A DNA stretch of 64,000 bases, from NCBI GenBank assembly GCA_029264305.1, contig JARICA010000008.1, positions 231,812 through 295,811 of the forward strand, read 5' to 3'. Shown here piece by piece: positions 29,726-39,292 of the stretch. The stretch is from Faecalimonas sp. GTDB lineage: Bacteria > Bacillota > Clostridia > Lachnospirales > Lachnospiraceae. The notes beneath the pieces are model-generated. The model was not told the DNA's origin and made no database searches. It saw nothing but the letters and a program-made list of their open reading frames with translations. The position numbers and the translations under genes are program-made. The stretch's first letter is position 1. Every line of letters begins with the position of its first letter.

Positions 29726-30805
29726 ATGAAAAATAAACAAATGTCTTTTGTGGTTGGAAAGAAAAGAGTATACATTCCAATTGTACAAGGAGGAATGGGT
29801 GTAGGGATCAGTCTACATCAACTTGCAGGAGCAGTTGCAAAAGAAGGGGGAATCGGATTGATTTCTTCTGCACAGATAGGATTTCGTGAAAAAGACTTTA
29901 CAAGTAATCCTTTGCAGGCAAACTTGCGTGCTATGAAAAAAGAATTGGAATCTGCAAGAAAACTTGCACCAAATGGAGTGATTGGCTTTAATATTATGGT
30001 GGCAACTAGGAGATATGAAGAATATGTCAAAGAAGCGGTGGTACTTGGAGCAGATTTGATTGTATCGGGAGCAGGGTTGCCGACAGATCTTCCGTTCTAT
30101 ACAAGAGGAACAGATACCAATATCGCTCCCATTGTATCTACAGAAAAATCAGCTCATATTATTTTAAAATATTGGGATAAGAAATATAATACAACAGCAG
30201 ATATGCTTATTATAGAAAGTTGGAAGGCTGGGGGACATTTGGGATTCCATTTAGATGAATTGGAAAAATGGGATGATATTTCCTATGAGATAGAGATTCA
30301 AAAGATTATTGATATCGTGAGAATGTATGAGAAAAAATATAAAAAAAACATTCCCATTATACTTGCGGGTGGAATGTATTCAGCAAAAGATTTATGTAAA
30401 GCGAAAGAATTGGGCGCAAACGGTATTCAGGTTGGGAGTCGATTTGTTACAACAAAAGAGTGTGATGCAGATATACGTTATAAAGAGGCATATATCAATG
30501 CGAAAAAAGAGGATATCCAAATTGTAAAAAGTCCAGTTGGAATGCCTGCACGAGCAATTTGCAATACTTTGCTTAGGAAGATACAAGCGGGAGAGCGTAT
30601 TTTGCCTACAAGATGTTACCAATGTATCAAAGGATGCAACCCAAAAGAAATTCCATATTGTATTACGCAAAAATTAATAGAAGCAGTGAAAGGGAACATA
30701 GAAGAGGGACTTATTTTCTGTGGAGGAGAAGCATATCGTGCGACAAAAATAGAAACGGTGAAAGAAGTAATTGATTCTTTTCTTTTACTAGAAGAATGTG
30801 TATAA
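29726..30805 (+). CDS. FabK/nitronate monooxygenase-like flavoprotein with C-terminal Cys cluster
   Basis: IPIVQGGMGVGISLHQLAGAVAKEGGIGLIS, WKAGGHLGFH; C-terminal RCYQCIKGCNPKEIPYC. Confidence 0.88.
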   Translation: MKNKQMSFVVGKKRVYIPIVQGGMGVGISLHQLAGAVAKEGGIGLISSAQIGFREKDFTSNPLQANLRAMKKELESARKLAPNGVIGFNIMVATRRYEEYVKEAVVLGADLIVSGAGLPTDLPFYTRGTDTNIAPIVSTEKSAHIILKYWDKKYNTTADMLIIESWKAGGHLGFHLDELEKWDDISYEIEIQKIIDIVRMYEKKYKKNIPIILAGGMYSAKDLCKAKELGANGIQVGSRFVTTKECDADIRYKEAYINAKKEDIQIVKSPVGMPARAICNTLLRKIQAGERILPTRCYQCIKGCNPKEIPYCITQKLIEAVKGNIEEGLIFCGGEAYRATKIETVKEVIDSFLLLEECV

Positions 30806-30840
30806 TAGACTTAGTATCATTCTGGCGAAGGAGGAAGTAA

Positions 30841-31278
30841 ATGAATACATATGAAACCATTAATGATATTTTAGTGCATTTGTTTAATGAAATCTGGGAA
30901 CTAGAAGAAAAGGCGATTATCACAGAAGAATTTAAAGATATTACAAATAATGATATGCACATTATTGAGGCGATTGGTCTTGGAGCTGGAAATCCAATGT
31001 CAATCATTGCAAAGAAATTAAATGTAACTGCAGGGACACTAACAACTTCGATGAATAGTTTAGTTAATAAGAAATATGCTGTTCGAGAAAGAAGTGAAGA
31101 AGATCGGCGAGTTGTTTATATTAAATTAACGGAAAAAGGGAAAAAAGCATATAAACATCATGCACAATTTCATCATCAGATGACGGAAGCAGTTATCGAA
31201 AAATTGAATGAGGAAGAGATTCCAGTGTTGCTAAAAACATTAGAGGGGCTTTCAGAATTTTTTAGAAATTATCATTAA
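30841..31278 (+). CDS. fabT: MarR-family regulator, FabT-like
   Basis: MarR wHTH (LNVTAGTLTTSMNSLVNKKYAVRERSEEDRRVVYIKLTEKG) at the end of the FASII operon. Confidence 0.82.
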   Translation: MNTYETINDILVHLFNEIWELEEKAIITEEFKDITNNDMHIIEAIGLGAGNPMSIIAKKLNVTAGTLTTSMNSLVNKKYAVRERSEEDRRVVYIKLTEKGKKAYKHHAQFHHQMTEAVIEKLNEEEIPVLLKTLEGLSEFFRNYH

Positions 31279-31393
31279 TTTCTTTCTGAAAAGCTCCCTT
31301 TTTCTTTGGGATTTTAGAAGAAGTTCTTGTGAGTTTATGGTCATTTATGTTACAGTTAAACTAAAGATTGAGATAAAGAAAGAAGGCAAAAAA

Positions 31394-31936
31394 ATGAAGT
31401 TAATGATTGCATCAGACATACATGGTTCAGCTTACTATTGTGAGAAAATGATAGAAGCATTTCATAGAGAAGAAGCGGACAAATTACTACTTTTAGGGGA
31501 CATTCTTTATCATGGCCCAAGAAACGATTTACCAAGAGAATACCAGCCGAAAAAGGTAATTGAAATGTTAAATCATATGAAAGAAAAGCTACTTTGTGTT
31601 AGAGGAAATTGTGATACAGAGGTTGATCAGATGGTATTAGAATTTCCTATATTAGCAGACTATGCAATTTTTTCTGTGAATGACAGAATGATTTTTGCTA
31701 CGCATGGACATCAATTTAACAGAGAAAATCTTCCAATGTTACAAGAAGGAGATATTTTGTTGAATGGACATTTTCATGTACCAGCAGGAGAATGGAATGG
31801 AAAATATATTTATTTGAATCCAGGGTCAATATCTATTCCGAAGGAAAATTCAGAACACAGTTATATGATTATTGAAGGAAATACATATCTATGGAAGAAT
31901 TTAGAAGGAGAAGTATATAAGAAGGAGGTATTCTAA
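31394..31936 (+). CDS. yfcE: Phosphodiesterase, YfcE family
   Basis: MKLMIASDIHGSAYYCEKM, LLLGDILYHGPRNDLP, VRGNCDTEVDQ motifs. Confidence 0.93.
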   Translation: MKLMIASDIHGSAYYCEKMIEAFHREEADKLLLLGDILYHGPRNDLPREYQPKKVIEMLNHMKEKLLCVRGNCDTEVDQMVLEFPILADYAIFSVNDRMIFATHGHQFNRENLPMLQEGDILLNGHFHVPAGEWNGKYIYLNPGSISIPKENSEHSYMIIEGNTYLWKNLEGEVYKKEVF

Positions 31937-32655
31937 TGGAAAAGTTAGCGTTACTTCAGAAAATGATTGATGAAAGTCAACGAATTGTATTTTTTGGAGG
32001 AGCAGGAGTATCTACAGAAAGCAACATTCCAGATTTTCGTAGTAGTGATGGGCTTTATCAGGAAAAGTATATTTATCCGCCAGAGCAGGTTGTTAGCCAT
32101 ACATTTTTTCAGAAGAAACCAGAATTATTTTATGAATTTTATAAATCGAAAATGATGTTCTTAGATGCGAAACCGAATAAAGCACATTTAAAACTTGCAG
32201 AAATGGAAAAAGCGGGGAAGTTAAGCGCTGTTATTACGCAAAATATTGATGGATTGCATCAACTTGCAGGAAGTAAAAATGTATTAGAATTACATGGAAG
32301 TATTCATCGAAATTATTGTCAAAAATGTGGGAAATTTTATGATGCAAAATATGTAAAAGAATCAGAAAATATTCCTATTTGCACATGTGGAGGAAGAATA
32401 AAACCAGATGTAGTTCTTTATGAGGAAAGTTTAGACCGTGTAGTGATTCAAAAATCTGTCATGGAAATTTCAGAGGCAGATATGTTGATTATCGGAGGAA
32501 CTTCTCTTGTAGTTTATCCAGCGGCAAGTTTTATTGATTATTTTAAAGGGAAATATCTTGTTGTGTTGAATAAGAGCGCAACTCCAAAAGATAAACAGGC
32601 AGATTTATGTATTCAAGAACCGATAGGAGAAGTGTTAGAAGGAATTAGAATATGA
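31936..32655 (+). CDS. NAD-dependent protein deacylase, sirtuin family
   Basis: GAGVSTESNIPDFRSSDGLY, TQNIDGLHQLAG, ELHGS, CQKC...CTCGG zinc site. Confidence 0.96.
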   Translation: MEKLALLQKMIDESQRIVFFGGAGVSTESNIPDFRSSDGLYQEKYIYPPEQVVSHTFFQKKPELFYEFYKSKMMFLDAKPNKAHLKLAEMEKAGKLSAVITQNIDGLHQLAGSKNVLELHGSIHRNYCQKCGKFYDAKYVKESENIPICTCGGRIKPDVVLYEESLDRVVIQKSVMEISEADMLIIGGTSLVVYPAASFIDYFKGKYLVVLNKSATPKDKQADLCIQEPIGEVLEGIRI

Positions 32656-33479
32656 GAAAGAGAACAAGAATAAGTATATGTATTATTTTAGTACTTGTCA
32701 GTGTTTGCTTAACGTCATGTAAGGAAGAAAAACAGACAAAACAAAAAAAGACAGAAGAAAATCACAAACAGATAGAGGCAATGTATGTTCCTTGTGAAGA
32801 GGATAATTATATCTTTTTTGATAGAAGCACAGAGTCACCTTTTTATGCGATTATTCCAGAGGATAAATTGTACGATGCACATGAGAACAAAATAAAGAAA
32901 AAGGATTTGGGTGCAGGTGATATTCTTGTCTGTTACGGCGATGGGAAAATGTTACAATCTTATCCAGGACAATATCCAGGTGTGACGAAAATGGTTCGAA
33001 TAAAAAAGGGAACTGTAGCAGATACAGAGAAATATCAACAAGAAGTTGCTAAATTTTTACAAAGACCAAGTAAGGCAGACATCCCATATATGGATATTGA
33101 AAATATGCAAAAAAATGCATTGGTTACAACTTCTGCTACAGAGGGAAATTATGAGTGGAAATACGAAGATATGAATGGAAAACAACAGATGGAAAAAGTA
33201 GAAGATAGAACGTTCTTTGAAAAAGAAGGGTTAGCAGAGATTGTCTGTAATGGGGAGAACTCGGATTTGAAATTACTTTTTTCAGTTGCTCCTAATTATG
33301 TTAAAGTGATGAGATATTCAGTTAGCACAGCAAAAGAAAAGAATTCTCATGGGCAGCGAGTACGAGTGGTTTTAGATGAAAATATTGGTTATATAAAAAG
33401 AGCAAAAAAATCTTGCATTTATGAAGTGATTGCAACATGGGACAATGGAAAAGTACATTATGGATTTTATATTCCATAA
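32652..33479 (+). CDS. Hypothetical lipoprotein
   Basis: Signal peptide with LTSC lipobox; no recognised domain. Confidence 0.7.
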   Translation: MRKRTRISICIILVLVSVCLTSCKEEKQTKQKKTEENHKQIEAMYVPCEEDNYIFFDRSTESPFYAIIPEDKLYDAHENKIKKKDLGAGDILVCYGDGKMLQSYPGQYPGVTKMVRIKKGTVADTEKYQQEVAKFLQRPSKADIPYMDIENMQKNALVTTSATEGNYEWKYEDMNGKQQMEKVEDRTFFEKEGLAEIVCNGENSDLKLLFSVAPNYVKVMRYSVSTAKEKNSHGQRVRVVLDENIGYIKRAKKSCIYEVIATWDNGKVHYGFYIP

Positions 33480-33488
33480 AACAAAAAT

Positions 33489-33530
33489 AAGGTCTATTTC
33501 GTTTGAAAAATGAAATAGACCTTATGCTTT
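33489..33530. terminator. Bidirectional terminator between convergent genes
   Basis: AAGGTCTATTTC GTTTGAAAAAT GAAATAGACCTT. Confidence 0.8.
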
Positions 33531-34407
33531 ATTTACAAATACTGCAACCTAAATGGCAACCGGTAGGTGTACCTGCGCAGCCACCCATTGCAGTTTCACG
33601 TAATTCAAATGGAAGACTCTTTCCTACTCGAAACATGGCTTCTGCCATTTCATCAAAAGGAATTGGATGAGTTACCCCACTTAGAGCAAGTTCAGCAGAG
33701 GTGATTGCATTGGCAACTCCAATTGCATTTCGGCTTTGGCAAGGGGATTCGACTAATCCTGCAATCGGATCACATACAAGACCTAAAAGGTTTGAAAGGG
33801 CAATGCTGGCAGCAGTTAAACACATTTCAGGTGTACCACCCATCATTTCAACGACTGCTGAAGCAGCCATTGCTGAGGCGGCTCCAACTTCTGCTTGACA
33901 TCCAGCTTCTGCACCGGAAACAGAAGCGTTTCGCATTAAAATATATCCGACAGCACTGGCGTTTAATAGTCCGTTGAAAAGCGTAGAATCGGATAATGAT
34001 TTTTCTTCCTGTAATGCAAGCAATGTTCCAGGAACAACACCCGATGATCCTGCAGTTGGTGCAGCAACAATCAATCCCATAGATGCATTGACTTCCAAAA
34101 CAGCCATACTATAAGAAATTGCTTTTGATAACATGGAACCACATACACTAGTATTTGTTTTTGCATGGTCAGCAACTTGTTTTGCTTCACCACCGATCAG
34201 TCCCCCGATAGATTTTCCGGGATTTTGTATCGGTTTATGAGCAGAGTTTTTCATGATAGTAAGTACTTCTGCTAATTTTTCATCTACTTCTTTGGATGAT
34301 AAATTTCCCATAGTTACTTCACGTTCTTTCATCGCTGCGGAGATAGAAACCTGTTCTTTTTCACATAAATTTAATAAAGTTTGTCCATTAAAAAAATCCA
34401 TTTTCAT
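33529..34407 (-). CDS. sdaAA: L-serine ammonia-lyase, iron-sulfur-dependent, alpha subunit
   Basis: APTAGSSGVVPGTLLALQEE, CDPIAGLVESPCQSRN and C-terminal GCAGTPTGCHLGCSICK cluster-binding Cys. Confidence 0.95.
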   Translation of the reverse strand: MKMDFFNGQTLLNLCEKEQVSISAAMKEREVTMGNLSSKEVDEKLAEVLTIMKNSAHKPIQNPGKSIGGLIGGEAKQVADHAKTNTSVCGSMLSKAISYSMAVLEVNASMGLIVAAPTAGSSGVVPGTLLALQEEKSLSDSTLFNGLLNASAVGYILMRNASVSGAEAGCQAEVGAASAMAASAVVEMMGGTPEMCLTAASIALSNLLGLVCDPIAGLVESPCQSRNAIGVANAITSAELALSGVTHPIPFDEMAEAMFRVGKSLPFELRETAMGGCAGTPTGCHLGCSICK

Positions 34408-34413
34408 ATCCTC

Positions 34414-35082
34414 CTACATTTGAATGAGCATCAAGTCTTTAACATGTTTATTTACGCGGATTTTATCTAAAATTTCTGTTGGAATTTCTTCATCAGATTC
34501 CACGATGGTAAAGGCAGTAGCACCTTTATCCTCACGAAACAAACGCATAAAGGCGATATTTACGTTTTCTTCGCTTAGGCACTGGGTGATATGTGCAACT
34601 ACCCCAGGTTTATCAATTTGTTGTACAATTAGTGTACTATATTCTCCAGTAAATTCTACGTCAATATTATTGATTCGGACAATTTTCATCTTTCCTCCGC
34701 CGATAGATTCTCCACGAATAGAAAGGGTATGTCCAGCATTATTTTCTAATAAAATGTCGGCAGTGTTCGGATGCTCTGTAATTGTTTCTTCATCAATAAT
34801 ATAGTGATATTCGAGTCCTTTTTCTTTGGCTATAGAGAAAGCATCTCGGATTCTCTCGTCATCAGTAGAAAAACCAAGTGTTCCCCCAAGTAATGCTTTG
34901 TCTGTTCCATGTCCGTGATATGTTTTGGCAAAGGAACCATATAATGTAAATGTTACTTTATCTATTGGTTGTGCAAACATCTTTCGTGCAAGAAGCGCAA
35001 TAGCGACTGCACCGGCAGTATGTGAACTGGACGGACCAATCATATTTGGACCAATCACATCGAAAATGCTTAGAAAATTCAT
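34414..35082 (-). CDS. sdaAB: L-serine ammonia-lyase, iron-sulfur-dependent, beta subunit
   Basis: SIFDVIGPNMIGPSSSHTAGAV and C-terminal ACT-like domain. Confidence 0.95.
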   Translation of the reverse strand: MNFLSIFDVIGPNMIGPSSSHTAGAVAIALLARKMFAQPIDKVTFTLYGSFAKTYHGHGTDKALLGGTLGFSTDDERIRDAFSIAKEKGLEYHYIIDEETITEHPNTADILLENNAGHTLSIRGESIGGGKMKIVRINNIDVEFTGEYSTLIVQQIDKPGVVAHITQCLSEENVNIAFMRLFREDKGATAFTIVESDEEIPTEILDKIRVNKHVKDLMLIQM

Positions 35083-35148
35083 GATATTCCTCCTAATATA
35101 TTTACAAATTTATTCTTCTTATTATATCATGGTTAGGGTGGTATTAAA

Positions 35149-35433
35149 ATGAAAAATATAATTATTTATTTATGCGTGGTAAATATAATAGCCTTCATAT
35201 TGTATGGGGCAGATAAAGAAAAGGCGAAACGCCACAAGTGGAGAATACCAGAAGCAACATTGTTAAGTGTAGCTTTTGTGGGAGGCTCTATAGGGGCGTT
35301 TCTTGGAATGCAAATCTTTCATCATAAGACAAAAAAGGCAAAATTTCATATTGGAATACCAATGATTTTAGTAATGCAAATCATTGGTATCATGGTTATT
35401 CAAACTCATTTTTCACTTTTTTCTTATTTGTAA
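35149..35433 (+). CDS. DUF1294 family membrane protein
   Basis: YGADKEKAKRHKWRIPEATLLSVAFVGGSIGAFLGMQIFHHKTKKAKF is the DUF1294 signature. Confidence 0.88.
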   Translation: MKNIIIYLCVVNIIAFILYGADKEKAKRHKWRIPEATLLSVAFVGGSIGAFLGMQIFHHKTKKAKFHIGIPMILVMQIIGIMVIQTHFSLFSYL

Positions 35434-38077
35434 GGATGCGATCATTTTTATTTACAAAAGAACGCGTCCTTGCCTTTAAAAGAAGTTTTCTGCCTTCTGG
35501 TGTACGTGTGTAGATTGCCTCGTAAGGGCCTAAAAGTTGTTTCATGCATTTCGCAAAAATAAGGGCATCTTCTTTTTTCTTTCCTAAAATTTCAGGAATA
35601 CAATAATATTCACTTGTTCGTTTTTTCCCACCATGGAGGGCAAGTATATAACGTGGGTTATCAATTACACCCCAGAATTCAGCAACACATTCTGCAAATA
35701 GAGTTTTATCTCTGGTTGTTCCTCCTTTTAGATAAGTGAAAGCAAGAATTTCTTTTTGTTCCACAACGGCTCGACAATGGAGTGGCTCTTCAATATGGTT
35801 AGTTTGGATGAGGGCATTTAAAATACCGTTCGCTGCTTTTTGCATACGTTTTTGTGGAGACCACATACTAAAAATGCGATATCCGTATTTCCCAATTCCA
35901 AAAACAGATAATAAAAACAAGATGGAAATGAAAATGGTTCCTGTAGTATCTGCGCTAGGAGTTCTTCGTATAGAAAACTCAGCAGTCAAACTTATAATAT
36001 TTGTCAGTAAAGAAATAATTTCCCAAACAACTGCATTGAAAAATAAATAACCAGGATCATTAGCCATAGTATTATCCATTTCAACCATTTCTTCTACACT
36101 CATTTTATCAGAAATTACTTTTAAAGATTTTTTCCAAGATTTTTGCAAAGAATCACGATCTGTAGCGCGTTTAATCATTTTTTCATTGCATTTTTCAATT
36201 TCTTTTTTTGTATTTAATTTTGAGTCAATATGTAGCCGTTCGATTCCATTTTCAATGACATCTTCCGTATAGGAAACGCCAAGAAAAGCATTGAATCTTC
36301 TGGTAAGTGTTTCGTAATCTCCGGCAAGTTCTTGTTCTTGTCTATATTTCCTTGGGAAAATACAGGCAAGATGCCATATATTACTTGTTTTATCTGGAGT
36401 AGATTGAGAAACACGAATAGCTCGACCACGCATTTGATTGCTTAGCATAAAAGAGCCTACATAAGTTGCTAAAATAAGTGAGTTAATGCAAGGGGAGTCC
36501 CATCCTTCTCCGAGTAAAGATTTTGTTCCAATTAAAAGATGAATATATCCTCTAGAAAATAATTCTGTAACAATGGATACGATATGATGATTTGTACCAT
36601 GAACAGTTATTTTGCTATATCCGGTATCTTTCAAAGGAGTCATTTCACATTCACAGAAATAGGAGTGTGCGAGAGTATATAACTCTTCTTGTATATCGGA
36701 AGGTAGTATAACAACGCTTCCACTTAGAACACCAAGACGGAGACCGTCAATCTGTTCTCGACGTATATTTTCAAAAATAGGAACAGCGCCTATTTCCTGA
36801 ACAGGTTTTTCTAAATTGCCAATGGTATGTAGCAATTCTTTTTTTATGAAGTCGCATAAAACTAATAGACGTAAATCATTTCCCATACTTGTATATTCTG
36901 CGTGTACAATATCATTAATACTATGTAATTTCCCTTTGCTGGAAGTAAGAAGTTTGGTTATTTCTTCATTTTTTGTGAGGACAACCTTATTTCTTCGAAG
37001 ACATCCAGCTGATTTTAATTTTGCAATTAATTGTTCACGATATACGGGATCACTAGGAAAGCCGTCTATATCATCATACAGAAAACCTTGAAGCAGTGCT
37101 TCTAACCATTTCCCTGAAAGTTTTGGAAAATTTCCTTTTGTCCCTGTTAATTCAGTAAGATAGGGCGAAAAAGGAATTTTATTTTCATGTAGAAAAATAA
37201 GAATAGATGAAAAATATTTTGGGTTATCTAAAAATTTTTCACTATATTCCATTGGGGATAAAATGCCACGGTGAGAAGCGATCATCTGAATAAATTCTTT
37301 ATCTGATTTCAGAAAATCTATAATTTCATTTGCTTCTTTGGTGAAATTGTGTATGGCCTGCTCTTCTTCTTTTGTTGGCCAGTTAAAGTAAACATAATCT
37401 TGATGGGGGCATAGACTTCCTTCCTGCACAAGTTCTGGTGTGAAAATTTCTTCATCAATCGGTCCACAAAGGTCGGTATAGCGTTTCCATTGCGCAGGTT
37501 TACTATCATAAGGAGGTGTTGCTGTTAAGGAAATTAATGTTAAGTTTGGAACGTGTTTTAAAAAATCTTCCAATGCTTTCCACCATTCACTTCGCAAATG
37601 ATGTGCTTCATCTAGGCAAACAGTTTGAATGCCACTTTCTTCTAAAAAATTTTGCAAATCAAAATCTGTGTAATCAACAATTTCTTCTGTTTCGTTTTCC
37701 ACTTCATCTATGTCGGATAATGTACCTTTGTAATGTTTCATACAACTATGTAAAGCTTGGTAAGTGATAGCTGTAATGGCTTTTGGTTGTTTTAGATTAT
37801 TAGAAAACCATTCTTTTGGATTATTTCCGTCCAATAAGAAACTTTGCTCCATGCGGGAAAGCCATTGTTGGCGAATGGTAATGCTAGGAGATAGAATAAG
37901 ACAGGGTTTCCCTTGTCGTCGTATTAATTCAATTCCTAAAGTTGTTTTTCCAGAACCGGGAGCAGCAACAATATGGATTTTTTGGTCAGATAAATACTGT
38001 TCTGAGCGAGAAAGAACTCGTTCTTGATAGGTACGCCAAGTTCCTTTAAATTCTAAAACATGATCATATATATTCAT
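35396..38077 (-). CDS. SF2 DEAD/DEAH-box helicase with C-terminal predicted membrane segments
   Basis: Walker A APGSGKTT, DEAH (CLDEAHHL), SLTATPP, QMRGRAIR; hydrophobic stretches at aa ~679-700 and ~714-733; start at ATG 38077 behind AGGAG. Confidence 0.85.
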   Translation of the reverse strand: MNIYDHVLEFKGTWRTYQERVLSRSEQYLSDQKIHIVAAPGSGKTTLGIELIRRQGKPCLILSPSITIRQQWLSRMEQSFLLDGNNPKEWFSNNLKQPKAITAITYQALHSCMKHYKGTLSDIDEVENETEEIVDYTDFDLQNFLEESGIQTVCLDEAHHLRSEWWKALEDFLKHVPNLTLISLTATPPYDSKPAQWKRYTDLCGPIDEEIFTPELVQEGSLCPHQDYVYFNWPTKEEEQAIHNFTKEANEIIDFLKSDKEFIQMIASHRGILSPMEYSEKFLDNPKYFSSILIFLHENKIPFSPYLTELTGTKGNFPKLSGKWLEALLQGFLYDDIDGFPSDPVYREQLIAKLKSAGCLRRNKVVLTKNEEITKLLTSSKGKLHSINDIVHAEYTSMGNDLRLLVLCDFIKKELLHTIGNLEKPVQEIGAVPIFENIRREQIDGLRLGVLSGSVVILPSDIQEELYTLAHSYFCECEMTPLKDTGYSKITVHGTNHHIVSIVTELFSRGYIHLLIGTKSLLGEGWDSPCINSLILATYVGSFMLSNQMRGRAIRVSQSTPDKTSNIWHLACIFPRKYRQEQELAGDYETLTRRFNAFLGVSYTEDVIENGIERLHIDSKLNTKKEIEKCNEKMIKRATDRDSLQKSWKKSLKVISDKMSVEEMVEMDNTMANDPGYLFFNAVVWEIISLLTNIISLTAEFSIRRTPSADTTGTIFISILFLLSVFGIGKYGYRIFSMWSPQKRMQKAANGILNALIQTNHIEEPLHCRAVVEQKEILAFTYLKGGTTRDKTLFAECVAEFWGVIDNPRYILALHGGKKRTSEYYCIPEILGKKKEDALIFAKCMKQLLGPYEAIYTRTPEGRKLLLKARTRSFVNKNDRILTNKKKVKNEFE

Positions 38078-38090
38078 GGGCAATTCTCCT

Positions 38091-39281
38091 TTAAGTGTGA
38101 GTAAAAGGTTCTAAACTTCTTTCTAGGATTCCATTCATTTTGGCAATAGCAATACCATAGTTTGTTATTGGGATTTTTTCATCATAGGCACAACAAATAC
38201 GATATTTCATTTCTCGTTCATTTAACATACAGCCACCACAATGGATAATTAAATGATATGGTGTTAGGTCTAGAGGAAATTCTTCCCCGCTTGTAAATAC
38301 AAAATTCAATTCTTTTTTTGTATATTGTTTTAGTAAATATGGGAGTTTTACTGTACCAATATCTCCACACTGGCGATGATGTGTACAACCTTCAGAAATG
38401 AGTACAGTATCTCCATTTTTGAGTTGGTCAATTGCAAGTGCTCCATTGATTAGCGCTTTAAAATTCCCTTTATATCTGGCAAAGAGAATAGAAAAAGAAG
38501 TTAGCAAAATATTTTGTGGAACGATTTCTGCCACCTGTTTAAATGCTTGGCTATCGGTAATGACAAGACGAGGTGCTTTTCCTAAATGCTCAAGTGTATC
38601 TTGTAATTCCGTATCCTTAACGACAATAGAGATAGCATTCCCATCTAAGATATCTCGAATTGTCTGTTGTTGTGGTAGAATAAGTCTTCCTTTTGGTGCA
38701 GAAGAATCAATTGGTACCACAAGAATAACAAAATCATTTGGAGAAAGTAAATCTCGAACAATTGGTGTTTGGTTTGTAGTAGTTGGAAGTAAAGTAGCAA
38801 TTCGTTCTTTCAATTCTTGTATATGAAAGCCGGTTCTTGCACTGACTTCAATAGAAGTTTTGGATAGTTGCTTGTTTGTTTTTTTACCGATATCACATTT
38901 GTTATAAACAACTAAATAGGGAATTTGTTTTTTCTCAATTTTCTCTAAAATAGCCTGATCTTCTTTAGTCATACCTATTGAATTGTCTACCACAAGCAAG
39001 GCAATATCTGTCTTGTTCAGCATTTGATATGTTTTTGCAATTCGTAATTGTCCAAGATCTCCTACATCGTCAAGACCAGCAGTATCAATAAATAGGACAG
39101 GACCTAAGGGAAGAAGCTCCATTGCCTTTAAGACTGGATCTGTAGTTGTTCCCTTGGTATCAGATACAATAGAGAGAGTTTGTCCTGTTAATGCGTTGAT
39201 TAAACTGGATTTTCCGCAGTTTCTCCTGCCAAAAATACCAATATGAATTCTGTTGGCAGAAGGAGTATTGTTTAAACTCAT
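38091..39281 (-). CDS. hydF: [FeFe] hydrogenase H-cluster maturation GTPase HydF
   Basis: FGRRNCGKSSLINALTGQ GTPase motifs plus C-terminal HHRQCGDIG...IHCGGCMLN. Confidence 0.95.
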   Translation of the reverse strand: MSLNNTPSANRIHIGIFGRRNCGKSSLINALTGQTLSIVSDTKGTTTDPVLKAMELLPLGPVLFIDTAGLDDVGDLGQLRIAKTYQMLNKTDIALLVVDNSIGMTKEDQAILEKIEKKQIPYLVVYNKCDIGKKTNKQLSKTSIEVSARTGFHIQELKERIATLLPTTTNQTPIVRDLLSPNDFVILVVPIDSSAPKGRLILPQQQTIRDILDGNAISIVVKDTELQDTLEHLGKAPRLVITDSQAFKQVAEIVPQNILLTSFSILFARYKGNFKALINGALAIDQLKNGDTVLISEGCTHHRQCGDIGTVKLPYLLKQYTKKELNFVFTSGEEFPLDLTPYHLIIHCGGCMLNEREMKYRICCAYDEKIPITNYGIAIAKMNGILERSLEPFTHT

Positions 39282-39292
39282 ATATTTCCTCC

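Noticed and set aside
31936-32655. Sirtuin as an anti-phage NADase
   Set aside because: Compact single-domain class with zinc cysteines and housekeeping neighbours; no fused defence domain.
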